Position numbers and translations under genes: made by a program
Part shown: positions 60,081-64,000 of the stretch, in pieces
How the letters are laid out: every line of letters starts with the position of its first letter
How positions within the stretch are numbered: position 1 is the stretch's first letter
Source of the DNA: Anisodus tanguticus
Taxonomy: Eukaryota > Streptophyta > Magnoliopsida > Solanales > Solanaceae
Assembly: GCA_034509755.1 (NCBI GenBank)
Contig: CM067548.1
Span: 13,406,018 to 13,470,017, forward strand
DNA length: 64,000 nucleotides
Direction of reading: 5' to 3'
Notes under the pieces: model-generated
Databases searched by the model: none
What the model was told of the DNA's origin: nothing
What the model saw: only the letters and a program-made list of their open reading frames with translations

Positions 60081-61354
60081 TCCTACACAAAATAAGGACA
60101 TAACCTTTAACAAAGCAAGACTACAAATATCGACCCCGTGCCCACTTCACCAACACTCGAACATTAATACCCAAAAACCATTAATACATACTAGATAATC
60201 ATATCCTTAAGTTAATTGAAAAACTAAACACATTTGAACCCTCAATTGAACGATAATCAAAGAGCTCCAATTTGAAATCCTAGAAATATTCCGAATTGAA
60301 AATAGGTTTTTATACTTAATTTAGGACTTACAACATGATAATCCAACATAATCCGCTCCTAATTCATGATATTAGTACAAATTGATCCATAAACCTCCAT
60401 TAAAATCAATAACAAAGTTCTCTTAATCTCCAAATAACTTACAATAAATTTTTTCCCAACTTACTAACACACTACATCACCATTAATAAACTTAGAAATA
60501 TAAACTTAAGTTATAAATGAACGAATCTCCTACCCCAAGGTTGAAATTGCTCCTAGGGTTTTGAAAATACTCCAAGGTGACGCTAGTCTCGAGGTTTTCC
60601 ATTTTGGGAAAGAGAATTATTACCTAAAGAATATTATAGGACCCCTGATATAGTACTTCCGCCCTAGCAGAATCGACTCCGCTGGAACCCGCTGAGGCGT
60701 TGTCGCTTGACACCTTCCCCTCTACTACGGAATACTCCTTTCCCCGTGTATCAATATCATCACAGTGTTTCCATAATCTCATAAGTGTTCCCCTTAGGCC
60801 CACATCATATCCATACCACACTCAAATAAATATCACAGAACAATGACTGTATGAATGTAATTGACCATATAAGGCAAGATATCATGATACAATGAGATGT
60901 ACCAAAATAAAAGATAAAATATCAAATACTTTCAAGAATTCATTACACATACACAATCCAAATACAATCCAAGATATCATATCGAAACCATGTGTGATGA
61001 ATAAATATATCAACCAACTATGGCGACAAGCCCACATATTGCGATAGTCCTAAATAATCAGCAGTCAGAACTAGCATGAGGCAGTTTCTCCAAGCCCCAT
61101 CATCATAATTCAACACCAGTACCCACTAAAACATTCATCACAACCATTTGAGACGGACCCCCAAACATGGTCAATACCCCTCAATATTTATAACTACTTC
61201 TAGATTTCTATCAAACTCTCGAAAAGCTAAACCTTAGTCTACCTCGGTATCGAACAGGTGCGCCAATAATCAGGCCCCAGTGATAGCATTTCCCTTCCTT
61301 CGAACCTTGTGATAAGCAAAGTCTATCCATGTATATACTACTCAATAAGATAAG
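60081..61354. repeat. Unit 46, boundary unit: B-like left half, decayed right half
   Basis: The unit is 1274 bp. From 60081 to about 60640 it is block B with hardly any private change. From about 60641 substitutions become dense. A 60-bp deletion joins 'ctacggaata' to 'ctcctttccc' (60734/60735). A second deletion of 13 bp lies at 60789/60790, removing 'cttatccttcaag'. An 11-bp tandem duplication, 'acaatccaaat', lies at 60953-60963. These three changes account exactly for the short length relative to a 1336-bp unit. Confidence 0.93.
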
Positions 61355-62030
61355 TCTTACACAAAATAAGGACATAACATTTAACAAAGCAAGACTACAA
61401 ATATCGACCATGGTCCCACGTCATCAAGACATAAAATTTAATACCCAAAAACCACTAATACATACTAGGTAATCATATTCTTAAGTTGATTGAAAAACTA
61501 AACACATTTGTACCCTCAATTGAACCATAATCAAGAAGCCCCAATTTGAAACCCTAGAATTCTTCTCCAATTGAAAATAGGTTTCTATACTTAATTTAGG
61601 ACTTACAACATGATAATCAACACATAATACACTCCTAATTCATGATATGAACACAAATTGATCCATAAAACTCCATCAAATTCAATAACATAGCTCTCTT
61701 AATCTCCAAATAACTTACAAACTATTTTTTCCCAACCTAATAGCACACTACATCACCATTAATGAACTTAGAAATATAAACTTAAGTCATAAATGAAAGA
61801 ATCTCTTCCCCCAAGGTTGAAATTGATCCTAGGGTTTTGAAAATTCTCCAAGGCAGCGCTGGTCTCGAGGTTTTCTATTTTGGAAAAGATAATTCTGACC
61901 TAAGGAATTTATAGGACACACCGGATACAATACTTCTGTCCTAGTGGAATTAACTCCACTTGTGCGTACCCGCTGCGGCGGGCAAAACCCCTGCTGAGGA
62001 GGTTTCACTTGACACTCGCCTCAATACAAC
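61355..62030. repeat. Unit 47, partial and diverged terminal copy
   Basis: This is the left half of a unit with many private substitutions, such as 'catcaagacataaaattt', 'aattcttctcc' and 'aaggcagcgctgg'. Homology is clear to 'gtttcacttgacac' and fades at 'tcgcctcaatacaac', near 62030. The GC-hairpin part has gained extra sequence: 'cccgctgcggcgggc' followed by a second 'ctgctgaggagg'. It also has a second AAACCCTA (61549-61556) where other units have 'gaaatcctag'. Confidence 0.9.
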
Positions 62031-62744
62031 AGCGAGCACGACTTCGCAGGAGTGGACTCGCTCTTACGGACAGACCCTCCACCAAGGACGAAACTCACAA
62101 ATATACAGACTCCTACATCGACGAGCTAACCTCTCACTGTGGCGGACACGCTAGAGCGGATACTGGTGTCACCAAGGCGTAGACCAGACACTAGCCAAGG
62201 GAAAATAGCTCCAAACCTCTACCAACTACCCGAAATACTCCCAAGACCCCCCCCTGCCCAAAAAACAAAGCAGATATGCTTGTCTATGGTAAATAGTGCT
62301 ACAAACTCGCTCGTACCCTAGAATTTCATATATAACCGAGCTAAGACATACTTTTCTAAAGAATTGTCGGAGAAAACCAAATATCCAAATATTACAAATA
62401 AGGCCATAAAATATATCTGATTGCCTCGAGAAGTAAGCCAATGACTCAACCAAGTCATAAATGACCCTATGGACTATTGAAAGTAATGGAACCCAAAAAT
62501 GATCTCATTTAGTCAAAAGTCAACTTTGAGTCAAACTAACGAACTCTAAGTTTTACGTTTTGGATTTTTCATTCAAAACTCATATAAATGGACCTCGGGT
62601 CTGTGCCACCTATCCTCGCACATCACAAACCTAATATAGAGCATATGTAAAGGGTCAAACAAGAAAATAAGGATCTTCAGCTAAAAATGACCAAATGGGT
62701 TGTTACCTAAAGAAGTAGCAAGTGTGAGTAAACCACTTCCTTGA
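62031..62744. other. Array-flanking non-coding DNA, no gene recognised
   Basis: Base composition changes abruptly at the array edge. About 62030-62260 is more GC-rich and has no long open frame, and ends in a run of eight C (62247-62254). From about 62500 the style 'gtcaaaagtcaactttgag' through to 'aaatgggttgttac' recalls plant LTR-type sequence, by recollection only. I could not find paired LTRs, a target-site duplication or a primer-binding site inside the window. Confidence 0.4.
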
Positions 62745-63230
62745 ATGAGTGATCCCGATCCTTCACTTTTTGAAAGGATGGACAAGATATTCGAAAGGAT
62801 GGAATGGAACATACACCGGATGATAGAACGCTTGACCAATGGGCAACAAATGAAGGAAGGGAAGGCCCTTCAAAGTGAAGCCAAAGGGAAAGAAGAAGTG
62901 AAGTGTGCACTAATTCCTTCTCAAGAAATTCTTAGCACTTGTACCTACTCCTATGAAATTAAGACAGAAAATATTGAGAGGAGTAAGGGAGAGAAACGTG
63001 ACAACTCTAGAGTGGAAAAAGGAGAGGTTGTAAGGAGTGATGTGGGAGGGTTGTAACAAACCCATTATAACTCATGTAACTTCTCTTTCTTTTCTTGTTG
63101 TCTTAAAAATGGTGCAGGTATTCTTGGAAAAAAATCGAATAGGGAACCTAAAATTTCAAAAGTTCATGAGGTAGTTAAATGCTTCTCGAAGGAGCAAGTG
63201 GACTCCAAAGATGTAAACTACGGTAAATAA
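62745..63230 (+). pseudogene. Decayed ORF, N-terminal part, unknown charged protein
   Basis: An ATG at 62745, just after an in-frame TGA (62742), opens a frame of 103 codons ending in TAA at 63054-63056. The same frame then runs on without a stop to TAA at 63228-63230. The first 40 residues are rich in M, E and R (SLFERMDKIFERMEWNIHRM) and could form an amphipathic helix or coiled coil; the rest is lysine- and glutamate-rich. The pyrimidine-rich stretch followed by 'ggtgcag' near 63115 could be a 3' splice site, so an intron is an alternative to decay. I do not recognise the protein. A retroelement gag-type origin is a guess from composition and setting. Confidence 0.4.
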
Positions 63231-63262
63231 GATACTTTGTGTGGGATTAAAAGTATGATAGC

Positions 63263-64000
63263 TTGTCCTTAGTTGAACTTACTGAATCTGTACCATGTGA
63301 TAAGCTTAGTGCTTTAAATATTGTTGACAATGTCGTTGAAATGGGTGACTCCACACTAGTTGATCCGATTGATGACCAATTGATTCTTCTTGTGAGATCA
63401 ATTTGTGTCCACCTACTGTTGACACTTATGATTTTCATGTTAGTATATTGTCATGTGATATGATATCTCACACACTAGTTGGTCCAAGCGATGACCGAAT
63501 TTATTCTTCTAGCAAGATCGATTCGCGTCCAACTAGTGTGGGTCCTTGGGTTGATCAATTTATTTGTCATGATAGTCTAGTAATTATGGAAATTGGTGAT
63601 GTGATTAATCAACCTCAACTTAGTGATGATATTGGTGTGACTGATCATATAGATAGTCATCAAATGTAATTTTATTAAAAATAATATTTGTCTTTATGAG
63701 AGTGAACTTACATGTTTAGAATCCTCATCATTTATTGATAATTCTCTTTTTAAGGATAATGTCTCATTTGATAATGACATGACTATTGAAAGTGAAGTGC
63801 ATGGTGGTATGTGTTGTGATGATGAACATGTAGCCACCTTTTGAGGCTACAAAGTATTTAGTAATCCACTATGGGAGGATGATGCCCTCCCCGACGACGG
63901 AAAGTCCCTCTTGAGAGTTTATGACCCACTTGATGGACCAATGTTGAATTTCGAAAAGGCTTCAAAAAGTGAAGACTTCTCCGCAATTCCTACCAGGGTG
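63263..64000 (+). pseudogene. Decayed ORF, acidic repeat-containing part, runs off the window
   Basis: Coding-like sequence continues through three frame segments. One frame runs from about 63263 to 63378 (SLVELTESVPCDKL...). A one-base shift leads into the next frame, which ends in TAA at about 63667-63669. The first frame resumes from about 63662 to a TGA at 63842-63844, and then stays open for 52 codons to the window end, including NPLWEDDALPDDGKSLL. The one-base shift is supported by a duplicated segment that keeps the other frame. The product would be rich in D, S and V. No reverse transcriptase, integrase or zinc-knuckle motif is visible. It is probably downstream of the preceding fragment in one original gene. 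Confidence 0.45.
63352..63541 (+). repeat. Two ~70-bp direct repeats spaced 119 bp, in the decayed ORF
   Basis: 'cacactagttgatcc' at 63352 and 'cacactagttggtcc' at 63471 begin imperfect copies of about 70 bp. The second copy has one extra base ('gaccgaattta' against 'gaccaattga'), which locates the frameshift in the first copy near 63378. In the restored phase both would encode similar short peptides, so this was probably a protein repeat. Confidence 0.6.

Larger units (their letters stand above)
1..62030. repeat. Satellite array, ~1.33 kb unit, 46 units plus a partial
   Basis: Head-to-tail copies of one AT-rich unit. Taking 'tcttacac' (or 'tcctacac') as the unit start, units begin at 1, 1322, 2669, 3995, 5330, 6665, 7997, 9332, 10668, 12001, 13335, 14670, 15999, 17331, 18672, 19995, 21328, 22660, 24002, 25335, 26669, 28004, 29340, 30673, 32007, 33347, 34678, 36012, 37356, 38691, 40035, 41373, 42712, 44052, 45390, 46723, 48059, 49395, 50730, 52068, 53404, 54739, 56078, 57414, 58749, 60081 and 61355. 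Intact units are 1321-1347 bp, mostly 1332-1340. This phase is arbitrary; the natural boundary may be the GC hairpin. All units have the same orientation, with no inversion and no inserted transposon. The unit contains no rRNA, tRNA or recognisable protein-coding sequence. Read on the minus strand it resembles Solanaceae-type retroelement non-coding DNA, which is a recollection and not a search result. Confidence 0.97.

Noticed and set aside
1..62030. CRISPR array
   Set aside because: Units are about 1.33 kb and almost identical throughout, with no short repeat and unique spacer structure.
1..62030. Ribosomal DNA or its intergenic spacer repeats
   Set aside because: No 5S, 5.8S, 18S or 25S sequence is recognisable in the unit or the flank.
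61960..62321. Open frames of 60-64 codons just after the array edge
   Set aside because: They use non-ATG or arbitrary starts, one begins inside the repeat, and neither shows a domain or coding-like composition.
62031..62744. Complete LTR retrotransposon in the flank
   Set aside because: No paired LTRs, target-site duplication, primer-binding site, reverse transcriptase or integrase is visible within the window; only a general style resemblance.

Overview
The window is almost entirely one tandem-repeat (satellite) array. An AT-rich unit of about 1.33 kb is repeated head to tail from base 1 to about 62,030: 46 units plus a partial 47th, with one run of 100 N in unit 2. The last 2 kb is non-array DNA holding a decayed protein-coding relic. 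I see no intact gene, no rRNA or tRNA gene and no prokaryotic feature. This is nuclear heterochromatin of a eukaryote, most likely a flowering plant. The style of the intergenic sequence recalls Solanaceae (minus-strand phrases such as 'gatgtgggcctaaggggc' and 'gtgggcttgtcgcc'), but that is recollection and was not searched.

Layout. Units 1-2 (1-2668) flank the N gap and carry variants that otherwise belong to the right half of the array. Units 3-27 (2669-36011) are the core block. Units 28-34 (36012-45389) are transitional. Units 35-45 (45390-60080) are a distinct subfamily, 'block B', with more than a dozen diagnostic substitutions; its last six units alternate between two types, a young dimeric higher-order repeat. 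Unit 46 (60081-61354) is block B-like in its left half and strongly diverged, with deletions, in its right half. The partial unit 47 (61355 to about 62030) is the oldest-looking copy. From there to 64000 is unique or retroelement-like DNA.

Every unit has the same landmarks: a telo-box (AAACCCTA on the minus strand), a GC-rich hairpin, the inverted repeat GGTGTCA-CT-TGACACC, a GTTGC/GCAAC hairpin, the palindrome TATCATGATA, and an 18-bp imperfect tandem duplication. The many 60-100 codon open frames are not conserved in frame between units and are not genes.

The main observation is that differences between copies are not spread evenly. They pile up at CAG/CTG and some CCG/CGG trinucleotides, often as one- to three-base indels, while the long AT-rich stretches between stay nearly invariant. 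Those are the plant CHG methylation sites. The pattern therefore reflects either methylation-linked sequencing error or methylation-linked mutation, and it should be resolved before the unit diversity is interpreted.
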